NCBI GenBank assembly: GCA_027449605.1
Contig: DAIDLH010000058.1
Span: 1 to 41,771, forward strand
Source of the DNA: Candidatus Muproteobacteria bacterium
GTDB taxonomy: Bacteria > Pseudomonadota > Gammaproteobacteria > Acidiferrobacterales > Sulfurifustaceae
Length of the DNA: 41,771 bases
Reading direction: 5' to 3'
Position 1 is the first letter of the stretch. Every line of letters starts with the position of its first letter. The notes beneath the pieces were generated by a model. It saw nothing but the letters and a program-made list of their open reading frames with translations, ran no database searches and was not told the DNA's origin. A program made the position numbers and the translations under genes. This document shows, piece by piece, positions 25,974-38,200 of the stretch.

Positions 25974-26828
25974 ATGAGTTTTTTCATCGTCAGCGGTCTG
26001 TCCGGTTCCGGCAAGACCATCGCGCTCCAGGCCCTGGAGGACATCGGCTTCTACTGCATCGACAACTTGCCGGCCGTGCTGTTGCCGCATTTCGCCGGCC
26101 TGCTCGCGGAAATGCGCAGCCACGCGATCATGAACGTGGCCATCGGGCTGGACGTGCGCAACCGCGCCTTTCTCGCCGACCTGCCGAAGAGCTTGAAGGA
26201 ATTGCGCACGCGCGGCGTCCATTACCGCATCGTTTTTCTCGAGGCCGAGGACTCGATCCTGATCAAGCGCTTCAAGGAAACGCGGCGCAAGCACCCGATG
26301 CTGGATCACCAGACGCCGCTGGTCGAGGCGATCGACGCGGAGAAAAAATCGCTCGAACCGCTGTCGATCGACGCCTCGTTGCGCATCGACACCACGCACA
26401 CCACGCCTCACGAGCTGCGCATGCAGGTGCGCAATTTCGCGCATGGCGAGGAAACGGCGGGTCTGACGCTGCTGTTCGAGTCCTTCGGCTACAAGCACGG
26501 CACGCCGCTCGACGCCGATTTCGTGTTTGACGTGCGCTGCCTGCCCAATCCCTACTGGCAGACCGACCTGCGCCAGTACAGCGGGCTGGACGAGCCGGTC
26601 GTGCATTTCCTCGAGCAGTACGACGAGGTCAAGGCGATGTTCGACGAAATCTGCGGGTTTCTGGAAAAATGGCTGCCGCGCTTCGAGCGCGAGGACCGCA
26701 CCTACCTGACCGTCGCCATCGGCTGCACCGGCGGTCAGCACCGCTCGGTCTACCTCGTGCGCCGGCTGGCGGAGTATTTTTCCGAGAGGAACATCAAGAC
26801 CCAGGTGCGGCACCGGGAACTGAAATGA
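25974..26828 (+). CDS. rapZ: RapZ, RNase adapter / nucleotide-binding protein
   Basis: 284 residues. P-loop GLSGSGKT at 8-15; the central FETRRKHPM-like KETRRKHPMLD segment and the C-terminal VAIGCTGGQHRSVYLVRRLA are diagnostic. In E. coli RapZ guides RNase E to the GlmZ small RNA and so controls GlmS and envelope precursor supply. Whether GlmZ-like RNAs exist here cannot be judged from this window. ATG directly follows the hprK stop, as in other Proteobacteria. Confidence 0.95.
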   Translation: MSFFIVSGLSGSGKTIALQALEDIGFYCIDNLPAVLLPHFAGLLAEMRSHAIMNVAIGLDVRNRAFLADLPKSLKELRTRGVHYRIVFLEAEDSILIKRFKETRRKHPMLDHQTPLVEAIDAEKKSLEPLSIDASLRIDTTHTTPHELRMQVRNFAHGEETAGLTLLFESFGYKHGTPLDADFVFDVRCLPNPYWQTDLRQYSGLDEPVVHFLEQYDEVKAMFDEICGFLEKWLPRFEREDRTYLTVAIGCTGGQHRSVYLVRRLAEYFSERNIKTQVRHRELK

Positions 26829-26885
26829 ACCTTCATCGCTTATCCTTCCCCCGGGAACGGGAACCATGACAGGAATGGGACATCA

Positions 26886-27296
26886 ATGATCGGCTTGCTG
26901 ATTCTCGCAGACAAAAACCTGGGCGCCGGCCTGATCGCCGCCGCCGTGCACACGCTCGGCAGCCGGCCGCCGCAACTGGCGGCGACGGAGCTCGACTACA
27001 CGGAGACGCCGGAGCACATGGACGCCGTCCTGCGCGACGGCATCCGCCAGGTGGATCGGGGCGACGGCGTGCTGATCCTCGCGGACGTCTACGGCGCGAC
27101 CCACACCAACGTCGCCTGCCATCTGCTGGCGCGCGGGCGCATCGAACTGATCACCGGCGTCAACCTGCCCATGCTGCTGCGCGTGCTCAACTACCGGCAC
27201 CTCAAGATGGACGATCTCATCGACAAGGCCCTGAGCGGCGGCAGCGGCGGCATCATCTGCGCCGGCAACCCCGAAAAAATTCGGGGGACGCGCTGA
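26886..27296 (+). CDS. Mannose-type PTS EIIA component lacking the phosphorylated histidine
   Basis: 136-residue single-domain EIIA of the mannose family, usually phosphorylated by HPr. The family start is MIGxLIxTH, with the active His at position 9 or 10. Here it reads MIGLLILADKNLGAG, with Ala8-Asp9 in place of Thr-His, and no other His is near. The DxYGATP loop reads DVYGATHTN, so the proline is lost too. The rest (TGVNLPMLLRVLNYRHL) is well kept. It should not accept phosphate by the known route. The bases are clear and there is no frameshift. Its TGA overlaps the ptsH ATG by one base. Confidence 0.9.
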   Translation: MIGLLILADKNLGAGLIAAAVHTLGSRPPQLAATELDYTETPEHMDAVLRDGIRQVDRGDGVLILADVYGATHTNVACHLLARGRIELITGVNLPMLLRVLNYRHLKMDDLIDKALSGGSGGIICAGNPEKIRGTR

Positions 27297-27565
27297 TGCG
27301 CTGCCAGAAAATCGTCATCGTCAACCGGCTCGGCCTGCACGCGCGCGCCTCGGCCAAGTTCGTGAGCCTGGCCTCCGAATTCGCCGCCGAGATCACGCTC
27401 AAGCGCAACGGTCAGCAGGTCAACGGCAAGAGCATCATGGGCATCATGATGCTGGCGGCCGCCAAGGGCGCCGAACTCGAACTCTGCACCGACGGCAAGG
27501 ATGAAAAGAAAGCGATGGAAGCGCTGACCGATCTGGTCAACGACCGCTTCGGGGAAGGGGAATAA
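27296..27565 (+). CDS. ptsH: HPr phosphocarrier protein
   Basis: 89 residues. The His15 site is intact in GLHARASAKF, and the Ser46 regulatory site is intact in NGKSIMGIMMLA. Therefore both enzyme I and HPr kinase can modify it. The fold is complete up to VNDRFGEGE. It lies between the EIIA gene and ptsI, overlapping the former by one base and five bases before the latter. Confidence 0.96.
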   Translation: MRCQKIVIVNRLGLHARASAKFVSLASEFAAEITLKRNGQQVNGKSIMGIMMLAAAKGAELELCTDGKDEKKAMEALTDLVNDRFGEGE

Positions 27566-27570
27566 TCGTC

Positions 27571-29298
<1,728 letters not shown>

Positions 29299-29324
29299 GC
29301 CGGGCTGTTTGCCGGGGGAATGTT

Positions 29325-29729
29325 TTAGCGGCGCAGCCCTTCCGGCAATTGCGGTCCGATTTCCGTGGTCTGCGCGGGATAGACGTAAGCGAAGGCCGGC
29401 TGGCTGTCCTGCACGATCGCCACCAGTCCGCTGCGGTACTTGAGGCGGTTGGCGCTGAATCCTTCCGCGATCCGCGGCTGGAACGTTTCCTTCAATACCG
29501 ACACCGCGGTGATCTTATTCAGCCGGAACGGACGCCAGAACGGCGGCGGACGGCCCGAGGCGGAGTAGCCGCGCGTCTGGTACGCATCCAGGGACAGCTC
29601 GCCGCGCTCGTCGGTGTACACGGCATGCGGTTCCACGACGCGGATCTGGCGCTGGTCGTGATAGCGGATGGCGACGCAGCGTTTTTCCTTGATGGCCTGA
29701 CTGATCAGCTGGATGGTGTTGGGCAACAT
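29325..29729 (-). CDS. Stand-alone WYL-domain-like protein
   Basis: 134 residues without a DNA-binding domain. ISQAIKEKRCVAIRYHDQRQ, then VEPHAVYTDERGELSLDAYQ and FRLNKITAVSVL, match the WYL fold, which binds ligands such as nucleic acid or nucleotides and usually sits in transcription regulators. The tail is Gln/Pro-rich. Its own promoter is expected, as it converges with ptsI. Ligand unknown. Confidence 0.75.
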   Translation of the reverse strand: MLPNTIQLISQAIKEKRCVAIRYHDQRQIRVVEPHAVYTDERGELSLDAYQTRGYSASGRPPPFWRPFRLNKITAVSVLKETFQPRIAEGFSANRLKYRSGLVAIVQDSQPAFAYVYPAQTTEIGPQLPEGLRR

Positions 29730-29856
29730 CGATGCGATTCCTCTCTGCCTCCACCAAATATGGCACAGGCGCGGGGAAGCGCAAATTCAACTGATAAATG
29801 GCGGGTTTTACGACTCGTGCGGCCCGTTTCCGTCCCGGCCTCGAAGCGAGACGGAA

Positions 29857-31212
29857 TCAGGTCAGGAACAGGGTCGCCAGCCCCAGGAACGCGAAGAAGC
29901 CGACGACGTCGGTGACGGTGGTCAGAATGACGCCGCTGGCCACCGCCGGGTCCACGCCCATCTTGCGCACCAGCACCGGGATGATCACGCCCGAGAGCGC
30001 GGCAAAAACAAGATTGATGACCATGGCCAGACTCAGCGCCAGCGCGACCAGATAGTTATGGTGCCAGGCGACGGTCACGATCGCCACGGTGACGGCCCAC
30101 AACAAACCGTTGAGGGCGCCGACCATGAATTCCTTCATCAGTACCGTGCGCGCATTGGCTTCGCTCACGACGCCGAGGGCCAGTCCGCGCACCACCACCG
30201 TCAGCGTCTGCGTGCCGGCATTGCCGCCCATGCCGGCGACGATCGGCATCATCACCGCCAGCACCGCCACCTTCTCGATCGTGTGCTCGAACAGGCCGAC
30301 CACGGCCGAGGCGATGAACGCCGTGACCAGGTTGATGCCGAGCCAGATGGCGCGCTTGCGGCTGGTGCGCACCACCGGCGCGAGTATGTCCTCGTCCTCC
30401 GACAGGCCCGCGGGCGCCATCACCGCGCGTTCGGCTTCCTCGCGGATGACGTCGACCACGTCGTCCACCGTGATGCGCCCGAGCAGGCGGTTGTTCTCGT
30501 CCACCACCGGCGCCGAGACCAGGTTGTAGCGCTCGAACGCCGCCGCCACCTCCTTGTCCGGCGCCAACGCGGCGAACTTGATCACGTCGCGCTCCATCAC
30601 CGCGGACACGCGGCGATACGCCTCGGTGGTCAGCAGCCGCGCGACCGGCAACGCGCCGACTACGCGGTCGCTGCGGTCCACCACGAACAGCTGGTTGGTG
30701 TGCTCGGGCAGTTCGCCGCGGCGGCGCAGGTAGCGCAGCACCACCTCGAGCGTGATGTTCTCGCGCACCGTGATGGTGTCGACGTTCATCAGGCCGCCGG
30801 CGGTGTCCTCGGCGTAGGACAGCACCGCGTCGAGGCGCTGGCGGTCCTGCTTGTCGAGCGCGAACAGGATTTCCGCGATCACCTCGTCCGAGAGGTCCGG
30901 GAGCAGATCGGCGATATCGTCGGTGTCGAGCGCGTGCGCCGCGGCCACCAGCGCCTGGTCGTCCATCAGCTTGACCAGGTCCGCGCGCACCGCTTCCGGC
31001 AGTTCGAGCAGCACTTCGCCCATGCGCTGGATGTCCACCTGCGCCCACACCTTCACGCGCGGCTCGGGCGGCAGACCTTCCAGCACGTGGGCGATGTCCG
31101 CCGGATGAAGCTCGGTCAGGATCTGGCGCACCGCGGCGGGTTCGCCGGTTTCGAGCGCGGCCAGTACCCGCTTCAGGTGATCCGGTTTTTTCTGTTTGCG
31201 CGGCCTGGCCAT
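29857..31212 (-). CDS. mgtE: MgtE magnesium channel
   Basis: 451 residues from the ATG at 31212, which has GAGGA about nine bases upstream. MgtE N-domain at about 15-120 (ILTELHPADIAHVLEGLPPE), paired CBS domains at about 130-250 with GALPVARLLTTE, and a five-helix membrane domain from about 280. The pore helix carries IVAGMGGNAGTQTLTVVVRGLA, read as GMGGNAGTQTLTVVVRG. Magnesium bound between N- and CBS domains closes the channel in known homologues, so control is intrinsic. It lies near the PTS set, as in several related genomes. Confidence 0.95.
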   Translation of the reverse strand: MARPRKQKKPDHLKRVLAALETGEPAAVRQILTELHPADIAHVLEGLPPEPRVKVWAQVDIQRMGEVLLELPEAVRADLVKLMDDQALVAAAHALDTDDIADLLPDLSDEVIAEILFALDKQDRQRLDAVLSYAEDTAGGLMNVDTITVRENITLEVVLRYLRRRGELPEHTNQLFVVDRSDRVVGALPVARLLTTEAYRRVSAVMERDVIKFAALAPDKEVAAAFERYNLVSAPVVDENNRLLGRITVDDVVDVIREEAERAVMAPAGLSEDEDILAPVVRTSRKRAIWLGINLVTAFIASAVVGLFEHTIEKVAVLAVMMPIVAGMGGNAGTQTLTVVVRGLALGVVSEANARTVLMKEFMVGALNGLLWAVTVAIVTVAWHHNYLVALALSLAMVINLVFAALSGVIIPVLVRKMGVDPAVASGVILTTVTDVVGFFAFLGLATLFLT

Positions 31213-31287
31213 GGAGACGGTCCTCGTGAGGCGCAAAGTGTAGTCGGCCATGCGCCCGCCGCAAAGAGGATTCTTGCCGTGTCGCGA

Positions 31288-32646
31288 CTAGTTGCCGGCG
31301 ACGGTCATGCGTTCGATCAGGAGGGAACCGCTGCGGATGTTGCCGCGGGTGTCGACGTCGCTGCCCGCGGCCAGGATGTGCCGGAACATGTCGCGGAGAT
31401 TGCCGGCGATGGTGATTTCCTCCACCGGGTATTGGATCTCGCCGTTTTCGACCCAGAACCCGGCGGCGCCGCGCGAATAGTCGCCGGTGACCGTGTTGAC
31501 GCCGAAACCGATGAGCTCCGTGACCAGCAGGCCGGTGTGCAGGCGCCGCAGCAGCGCCGCCAGATCGTCCGTTCCCGGCTCGATCGTGAGGTTGTGCACG
31601 CCCCCGGCGTTGCCGGTGGTCTGCATCTTGAGCTTGCGAGCCGAATAGGAGTCGAGCACGTAGCCCTGCAACACGCCGTCGCGCACCAGGTCGCGCGGCC
31701 GGGTCGCCACGCCCTCGCTGTCGAAGGCGGCGCTGCCCTGGGCGCCTTTCAGATACGGCTGCTCGTGAATCCGCACGAAATCGGCGAACACCGGCTTGCC
31801 CAGGCTGTCCAGCAGGAACGAGGCCTGCCGGTACAGGCTGGCGCCGCGCACCGCGCTGACGAAATGCGACAGCAGGCTCGACGCCACCGGCGCCTCGTAC
31901 AGCACCGGGCATTCGCGCGTCGACAGCTTGCGGCTGCCGAGGCGCCGCAGCGTGCGGCGCGCGGCCATCTGCCCGACGGCCTCCGGCGATTCCAGCCCGC
32001 GCGCGTCGCGCGCCACGGTATACCAATAATCGCGCTGCATGCCGGCTTCGTCCTGCGCGATCACGCTCAGGGACAGACTGTGGCGCGTCGCCGCGACCGC
32101 GCCGAGAAAACCGTGCGTGTTGCCGTACAGCTCGAGCCCTTCGTGGGTGGACAGGCTGGCGCCTTCGGAGTTGGTGATGCGCGGGTCGGCGCCGCGCGCC
32201 GTCGCCTCGGCCGAGCGCGCCAGTTCGATGACCTGGTCCATGCCCGGATTCCACGGATGATGCAGGTCCAGATCGGGAATATTTTTCGCCAGCAAATCCG
32301 GATCGGCCAGGCCGGCGCAATCGTCTTCCGCGGTGTATCGGGCGATGGTGCAGGCGGCGCGCACGGTCTCGCGCAGCGCCCGATCGCTGAAATCGGTGGT
32401 GCTGGCCGAGCCGGTGCGCTGCCCGAAATAAACCGTGACGCCCATGCCCTTGTCACGGGTATGTTCAACGGTCTCGACCTCGCCCAGCCGCACCGTGAGC
32501 GACAGGCCCTGATTCACGTTCACCGCCGCCTCGGCGGCGGTGGCGCCGGATTTTTTGGCCTCGGCGAGCACGGCCTCGACGACCGCGGAAAGCCGCGCGC
32601 GCGTTTCCGGGTCCGTCACCGCCGGACTCTTTACCGGCGCGCTCAT
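31288..32646 (-). CDS. pmbA: PmbA/TldE, subunit of the TldD/TldE metalloprotease
   Basis: 452 residues. The partner of TldD lacks the zinc site but completes the heterodimer, which degrades unfolded peptides and matures microcins and pyrroloquinoline-type peptides in other bacteria. [34 protein letters not shown] and [14 protein letters not shown] are characteristic. ATG overlaps the tldD stop in ATGA. Last gene of the maf-rng-yhdP-nit-tldD-pmbA run. Confidence 0.95.
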   Translation of the reverse strand: MSAPVKSPAVTDPETRARLSAVVEAVLAEAKKSGATAAEAAVNVNQGLSLTVRLGEVETVEHTRDKGMGVTVYFGQRTGSASTTDFSDRALRETVRAACTIARYTAEDDCAGLADPDLLAKNIPDLDLHHPWNPGMDQVIELARSAEATARGADPRITNSEGASLSTHEGLELYGNTHGFLGAVAATRHSLSLSVIAQDEAGMQRDYWYTVARDARGLESPEAVGQMAARRTLRRLGSRKLSTRECPVLYEAPVASSLLSHFVSAVRGASLYRQASFLLDSLGKPVFADFVRIHEQPYLKGAQGSAAFDSEGVATRPRDLVRDGVLQGYVLDSYSARKLKMQTTGNAGGVHNLTIEPGTDDLAALLRRLHTGLLVTELIGFGVNTVTGDYSRGAAGFWVENGEIQYPVEEITIAGNLRDMFRHILAAGSDVDTRGNIRSGSLLIERMTVAGN

Positions 32647-34091
32647 CCCCGGGTTCCTCCGACGGTGAGACTGTCTATCTTGAGCGTCGGCTGGCCCACG
32701 CCGACGGGCACGCTCTGTCCTTCCTTGCCGCAGGTGCCGACGCCGGAATCGAGCGCGAGATCGTTGCCGACCATGGACACGCGCGTCAGCACGTCCGGCC
32801 CGTTGCCGATCAGGGTCGCGCCCTTGACCGGGCGCGTGATTCTTCCGTTCTCGATCAGATACGCCTCGGAGGCGGAGAACACGAACTTGCCCGAGGTGAT
32901 GTCCACCTGACCGCCGCCGAAATTGACGGCGTACAGACCCTTGTCCACTGAAGCGATGATCTCGCCCGGATCGTGTTTCCCGGCCAGCATGTAGGTGTTG
33001 GTCATGCGCGGCATCGGCAGATGCGCGTACGATTCGCGCCGGCCGTTGCCGGTGGGCGCGACGCCCATGAGGCGCGCGTTGAGTGTGTCCTGCATGTAAC
33101 CCTTGAGAATTCCATTTTCGATCAGCACGGTCTTCCGGGTCGGCGTGCCTTCGTCGTCGACGTTGAGCGAGCCGCGCCGGTCGGGAATCGTGCCGTCGTC
33201 CACCACGGTGCATTGTTCGGCAGCCACGCGCTCGCCGATGCGTCCGGCGAAGGCCGAAGTTCCCTTGCGGTTGAAGTCGCCTTCGAGTCCGTGACCGATG
33301 GCTTCGTGCAGTAAAATGCCCGGCCAGCCGGGGCCGAGCACCACCGGCATCGCGCCCGCCGGCGCGTCCACGGCGTCGAGATTCACCAGCGCCTGGCGCA
33401 CCGCCTCGCGCGCGTAGGCGAGCGCCCGGTCCTCGCGATCGAAGTAATCATAAGTAACCCGCCCGCCGCCGCCGTGACTGCCCTGTTCGCGCCGGCCGTT
33501 GCTCTCGACGATCACCGTCACGTTGAGCCGCACCAGCGGCCGCACGTCGCCGGCGATCACGCCGTCGGAACGCACCACCAGCACCACCTCGTGCACCGCG
33601 GCGAGGCTGGCCATGACCTGCTTCACGCGCGGGTCCTGCTTGCGGGCTTCCTGCTCGACCCGCTCGAGCAGTTTTACCTTGGCGTCGTCGGGCAGACTGG
33701 CGAGCGGGTCGACCGGCCGGTAAAGCCTGAGCCCCGACTCGCCGCGAAACGCCGCCGGCGTCTGGCCGCCGTCACCATGCCGGGCGATGGCGCGCGCGGC
33801 CACGGCGGCATCGAGCAAGGTCGGCAGAACGATTTCATCCGAGTAGGCGAAACCGGTTTTCTCGCCGGCGCAGGCGCGCACGCCGACGCCCTGCTCGATG
33901 TTATGGCTGCCGGATTTGACCTTGCCCTCCTCGAGCGACCAGGATTCGTGACGGCTGTACTGGAAATAAAGATCGCCGTAATCCACGCCGCCGGTCATGA
34001 GCTGGCCGATCAGGCGCGTCAGTTCCGACTCGCCGATGCCGGCGGGTTCGAGCAGCGACCGGCGCGCCAGGGCGAGCATCGTTTCGCTCAT
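32643..34091 (-). CDS. tldD: TldD metalloprotease
   Basis: 482 residues from the ATG at 34091 (GGAGG upstream). The zinc motif HEAIGH at about 262-267 in [18 protein letters not shown] provides two His ligands; the further Cys ligand is in [17 protein letters not shown] near the C-terminus. Forms the active heterodimer with PmbA, encoded next with a four-base overlap. Confidence 0.95.
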   Translation of the reverse strand: MSETMLALARRSLLEPAGIGESELTRLIGQLMTGGVDYGDLYFQYSRHESWSLEEGKVKSGSHNIEQGVGVRACAGEKTGFAYSDEIVLPTLLDAAVAARAIARHGDGGQTPAAFRGESGLRLYRPVDPLASLPDDAKVKLLERVEQEARKQDPRVKQVMASLAAVHEVVLVVRSDGVIAGDVRPLVRLNVTVIVESNGRREQGSHGGGGRVTYDYFDREDRALAYAREAVRQALVNLDAVDAPAGAMPVVLGPGWPGILLHEAIGHGLEGDFNRKGTSAFAGRIGERVAAEQCTVVDDGTIPDRRGSLNVDDEGTPTRKTVLIENGILKGYMQDTLNARLMGVAPTGNGRRESYAHLPMPRMTNTYMLAGKHDPGEIIASVDKGLYAVNFGGGQVDITSGKFVFSASEAYLIENGRITRPVKGATLIGNGPDVLTRVSMVGNDLALDSGVGTCGKEGQSVPVGVGQPTLKIDSLTVGGTRG

Positions 34092-34335
34092 GCCGCCGCC
34101 TCCGATAGGCAATGCAAGACCACGACCACGAAGCGTCGGCGGCCTTGCGTCAGTTCGCCGGTCGCATCCCCGCTGCGCGGGGGGCGCCCCGGAGCGTTGC
34201 CCGAGGGACCCGCGAAGCGGGATCGGGCAGCGGAGGGGACGCCAGCGACCGCAAACGGGGCGCCTGCATCCCGCACAGCGGTCGCATCCCCGAAGGGGCC
34301 CCTGCTCCGCGCTGCGCGGTCGCCATCTCCGCGGC
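34092..34335. other. GC-rich intergenic stretch with short repeats and hairpins
   Basis: No gene is supported here. CGGTCGCATCCCC occurs twice (34159-34171 and 34279-34291), each followed by a G-rich inverse that can form a hairpin (CCCCGCTGCGCGGGG and CCCCGAAGGGG). Another hairpin, ACCCGCGAAGCGGGA, lies between. Frames open here because of high GC only. Confidence 0.5.
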
Positions 34336-35148
34336 TCATGACGCTATCCTCCGGTGGTGGATGCTGGGCAGATTGGCGCGCGCGCCGTGCTGGCGGGCGG
34401 GATCGCAATCGGCGATGACGTGGCCCGCGCCCTGCGCGAGCCTGCCGAGCACCTCGCCCCAGGGGCTCACGATCATGCTGTCGCCGTGGGTTTCGCGGCC
34501 GTTGGCGTGACGGCCGCCCTGTCCCGGCGCGATCACGTAGGCGAGGTTCTCGATGGCGCGCGCCCGCACCAGCACCTCCCAGTGCGCTCTGCCGGTATGC
34601 GCGGTGAAGGCCGAGGGCACGACGAAAATTTCCGCGCCGCGGTCGAGCAGGCGGCGGAACAGTTCCGGGAAGCGCAGGTCGTAGCACACCGCCAGCCCCA
34701 CCCGGCCGAAGGGAGTGTCCGCGGCCACGACATCCTCGCCCGGCTCGAAACCGTCCGATTCCCGGTATTGCTCGCCGTTATCGAGACGCACGTCGAACAG
34801 ATGGATCTTGTCGTAGCGCGCCACGCGCTCGCCGCGCTCGTTGAACAGCAGGCACGCGGCGCGCACCTTGCCCGCGACCCTGGCCGTCAGCGGCAGGGTG
34901 CCGCCGACCAGCCACACGCGGTGGCGCGCCGCCTGCGCGGCGAGAAAATCCTGAATCGGACCGCGGCCGTCGGTTTCGGCCGCCGCCAGCCGTTCGCCGT
35001 CGCTGCGCGGCATGATGGCGAAGTTCTCGGGCAGCGCGACCAGCCTGGCGCCGGCGGCGGCGGCCGCGCCGACGAGGCGCGCGGCTTCGTCGAGGTTCGC
35101 CGCGACCGAAGTCCCGGACACCATCTGCACGGCCGCCATGAGCGTCAT
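34336..35148 (-). CDS. Nitrilase-superfamily amidase (Nit/deaminated glutathione amidase type)
   Basis: 270 residues. The Glu-Lys-Cys catalytic triad is visible: Glu41 in LVALPENFA, Lys114 in [10 protein letters not shown] and Cys155 in [26 protein letters not shown] completes the pattern. The closest family is Nit1/YbeM, which hydrolyses deaminated glutathione formed by transaminase side reactions. Its place between yhdP and tldD is conserved in Gammaproteobacteria. Confidence 0.9.
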   Translation of the reverse strand: MTLMAAVQMVSGTSVAANLDEAARLVGAAAAAGARLVALPENFAIMPRSDGERLAAAETDGRGPIQDFLAAQAARHRVWLVGGTLPLTARVAGKVRAACLLFNERGERVARYDKIHLFDVRLDNGEQYRESDGFEPGEDVVAADTPFGRVGLAVCYDLRFPELFRRLLDRGAEIFVVPSAFTAHTGRAHWEVLVRARAIENLAYVIAPGQGGRHANGRETHGDSMIVSPWGEVLGRLAQGAGHVIADCDPARQHGARANLPSIHHRRIAS

Positions 35149-35249
35149 GTCACGCTTCCACCGAAACGATTTGTCCGGAGCAGGTCAGGAACGGGGATCG
35201 GATATGCCAGGGAAGGAAAAACGAAATATTGCCGCATGCCGATAGAATA

Positions 35250-38200
35250 TCATCGAACGCCGGCGGCATCATCCGCTTTCGGCGACGCGTCGGATGATTT
35301 GGGTTCCCTGTCTTTCACCAGCTTGTTGATCGTCGGATTTTCCCACGGCCCTTTCACCACATAGCTGATGCGGGTTCCCGCGGCGATCTGTTTCTTGAAA
35401 ATTTTCTGCACCGCCAGCACTACCGCGGCCACCTGCGGACCCCAGACGCCCCAGGTGGCGAGCGTGACGCTGTCGCTCAGCTTCGGCTGCAACTCGATGG
35501 CCAGATCGTAGTCCTCCGCCGCCAGTCCGATCCGTCCGCCGATGTCGATCTGCATCGCCGGACCGCGGATGGAAAAACCGTGGGTATAGGCGTTTCCTTT
35601 TTCGATCGTCACCTCGCCTTGAATCCGGTCGTAGATGAATCCCTTGCCGAACACCGGACTGAAATCGAGCGTGAGATAGCGACCGATGGCGCTGAAATCG
35701 AGCAGTCCGAAAAGCCGGCCGGCGCCCTGCTTCACCTGCAGGAAACGGCCCTTCTTCGCCGTCACCTCGACGCCGCCGCTCAGCGTCGCGAGCTGGACGT
35801 TCGCCGGCGATCCCGGCCAGGACAGGTGCGATTTCACGGATGCCTCGCCGCCCGACATCTGGTCCGGCGCGCCGAAGGCCTCCATGGTCTTGCCCATGTC
35901 GGTGCTGTTGAACTCGATGACGAAGCTGCTCGCGTGCCTGCCGTCGGTAAATTGCCAATCGCCGTTGACGCCGAGTTTCATTTCCGGCCGTGTCAGATTG
36001 AACCGCGCGATCGTCCAACCGGACACGCCGGGCGACGCCGCGAAATCGAGCTCGCCCAGCTGCTTGTCGCGCACCTGGAAGGATTTGCTGCGCAGCTCCA
36101 CCGTCGGCAGCCGGCGCGGGTCCGCCTGCTCGTCGCGCCGTTCGTGCTGCCTGTCCGGCAACGTCAGGCGCGCCAGGTCCAGCTCGAATCGCGCGGCGGG
36201 TCCCTTGCCGGAAAATTTCACGCTGCCGGCCATGGAGGCGCCGCCGACATTGCCGCTCCACGTGTCGCGGCTGCGAAAAAGATCGAGCGCGAGATTTCCA
36301 AACGGACGATCGAACATGGTGAGCGAGCGCACGTCGGCGCTGACGTGATTGAGCCATGCCGGAACCGCGCCGGCGCCATCGCCCAGCAGCGGCCACCATT
36401 GATCCATGTCCACGTCGTCGAGGCGGGCGCTGACGTGCAACCCATGCTCCTTCGGCAGCGCCGCCGACGGCTCGCCGAAACCGATCCGGCCGCGCGACAG
36501 GCTCCAGCCGCCCGTCTCGCGTCCGAACAACAGCCGGCCGCTCATGCGATTGCCGACGCTGATTCCGAGCGCGATGTTCTCGCGCGTGCTCGACTCGGTG
36601 CGAACGACGAGCTTCTCCTCGGCCAACCCCTTGGGCCGGTCGAGCGGCGCCGGCAGCGAGATTTTCAGGTTCCGCAGATCGGCCTCGGCGCGCAAATCGC
36701 CCGTGTCCTTGTTCCACTGCCAGGCGCCGTTCCAGCTCACGCTGCCCGCGATGCGCGACGCAATCCGGGGACCCACGAAGGGCGCGATGCCCGGCGCGGT
36801 GATCGCGCCTTCTCCGCGGATGCGCAACCGGTCCTGCTCCCGGCTGGCGGCCAGAATCGTCTCGCCGCCGAGAAACCGTGAGCGCAGGGTTCCGTCACGA
36901 ATGCCCGACTCCGTGAAGCGCACGTTGCCCTCGATCCCCTCCGCCGCCACGCCGGCGCCGGGAAACCGCAACGTGCTTTTCAGGAAACGATACTCGCCGG
37001 CGATGGCGGTCGCGTGCGCATCGCTCAGCGGGATATTGAGATCGAGACTGAGGATGCCGTCGCCCGCGCCCTGCAAACCGGACGGCACATAGGCCAGCCA
37101 GCGCGCCGTACCGGGTTCGGGTTTGACTTCACGCAGGACGTTCAAGGTTTCGTTGACCGGGCCGGCGACCTTGCCGCTCACGTGAACGACATGATGGCCG
37201 TCGCCGGCATCCCGCGACTGCACCGTTACCTGGCTGGCGTTGAGATTGCCGATCTTGCCGTTGCCGGTGACCAGCACCTCCGGGCCGTTGACCGCCACGT
37301 CCACCTCCGCCTGCTTGATCGGTTCCCAGCTGGGCAGGAAGCGGTACACGCCGCGGCGCACGTGCCCGCGCAATTCGAACTTGCCGGTCTGCTGGCGGAA
37401 GGGAAAATCGCGGACCGGCCCGTCGTAGATCAGATAACCCTGCGTGATCTCGCCGCCGAGAAATGAACGTTCCATCCACGCCAGCGTCGCCGGCGACAGG
37501 CGCTCGGCGGGAAAGTAGCGCGCCGCGTGCGCGCCGTTGCCGTCGCGAAAATCCACGCGCAGTTTCACGTGCGGCGAAGCCGACGGGTCGAGCGGGATGC
37601 GCACGCTCAGCTTGCCGGCGCCCTGGGCGTCGTCGCCGGTCACGCGCAGATCGTTTCCGTTGATCAGCCAGTAGTCGGTGTATTTCTCCCAGCTGAGATC
37701 GGCGCTGACGCGCTTCGCCGTCAACGGGACGCGAAACACCCGCGGCAGCGACACGCTGACGTTGCCCGAATCGAGCCGCAGGTTGCCGGTCCGGCGCGAC
37801 AACGACAGATGCCCGCTCAGTCCCTGCACGCCCGGATATTTCCGGTAGGCAAGCACGCTGGCGGCGCTGACGTCGGTTTCCAGCGAAAAATCGGTCGCAT
37901 CGCCGTCTCTGTAGATCCGCAGGCTGAAATTGTCGGCGGCGCCGTCGGGCTTCGCGGCCAGCCAGTAATCCAGCCATTCGCCGGATTGCGCGGGATCGCT
38001 TTTGGCGGCATCGGCCAGTTCCGCCTTCAGGCGCGCGGCAAAGTCGGTGACGTCGCCGATGTCGATGTGCTTGACCTGAATCTGGCTGTCATCCGGTTGA
38101 TACTGGATGCGCATGTGTTCCGCGGACCACGCCGGACCGGCCAGGCCGATGACGGGGTTGGCGATGTCGAGACGCCAGCCGGCGCGGGTCGTCTTCCAGC

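Noticed and set aside
29713-32910. A very long open frame on the plus strand, over 1000 codons
   Set aside because: It is antisense to mgtE, pmbA and tldD, has His/Arg/Gln-rich composition typical of reverse-strand GC-rich DNA, and shows no domain.
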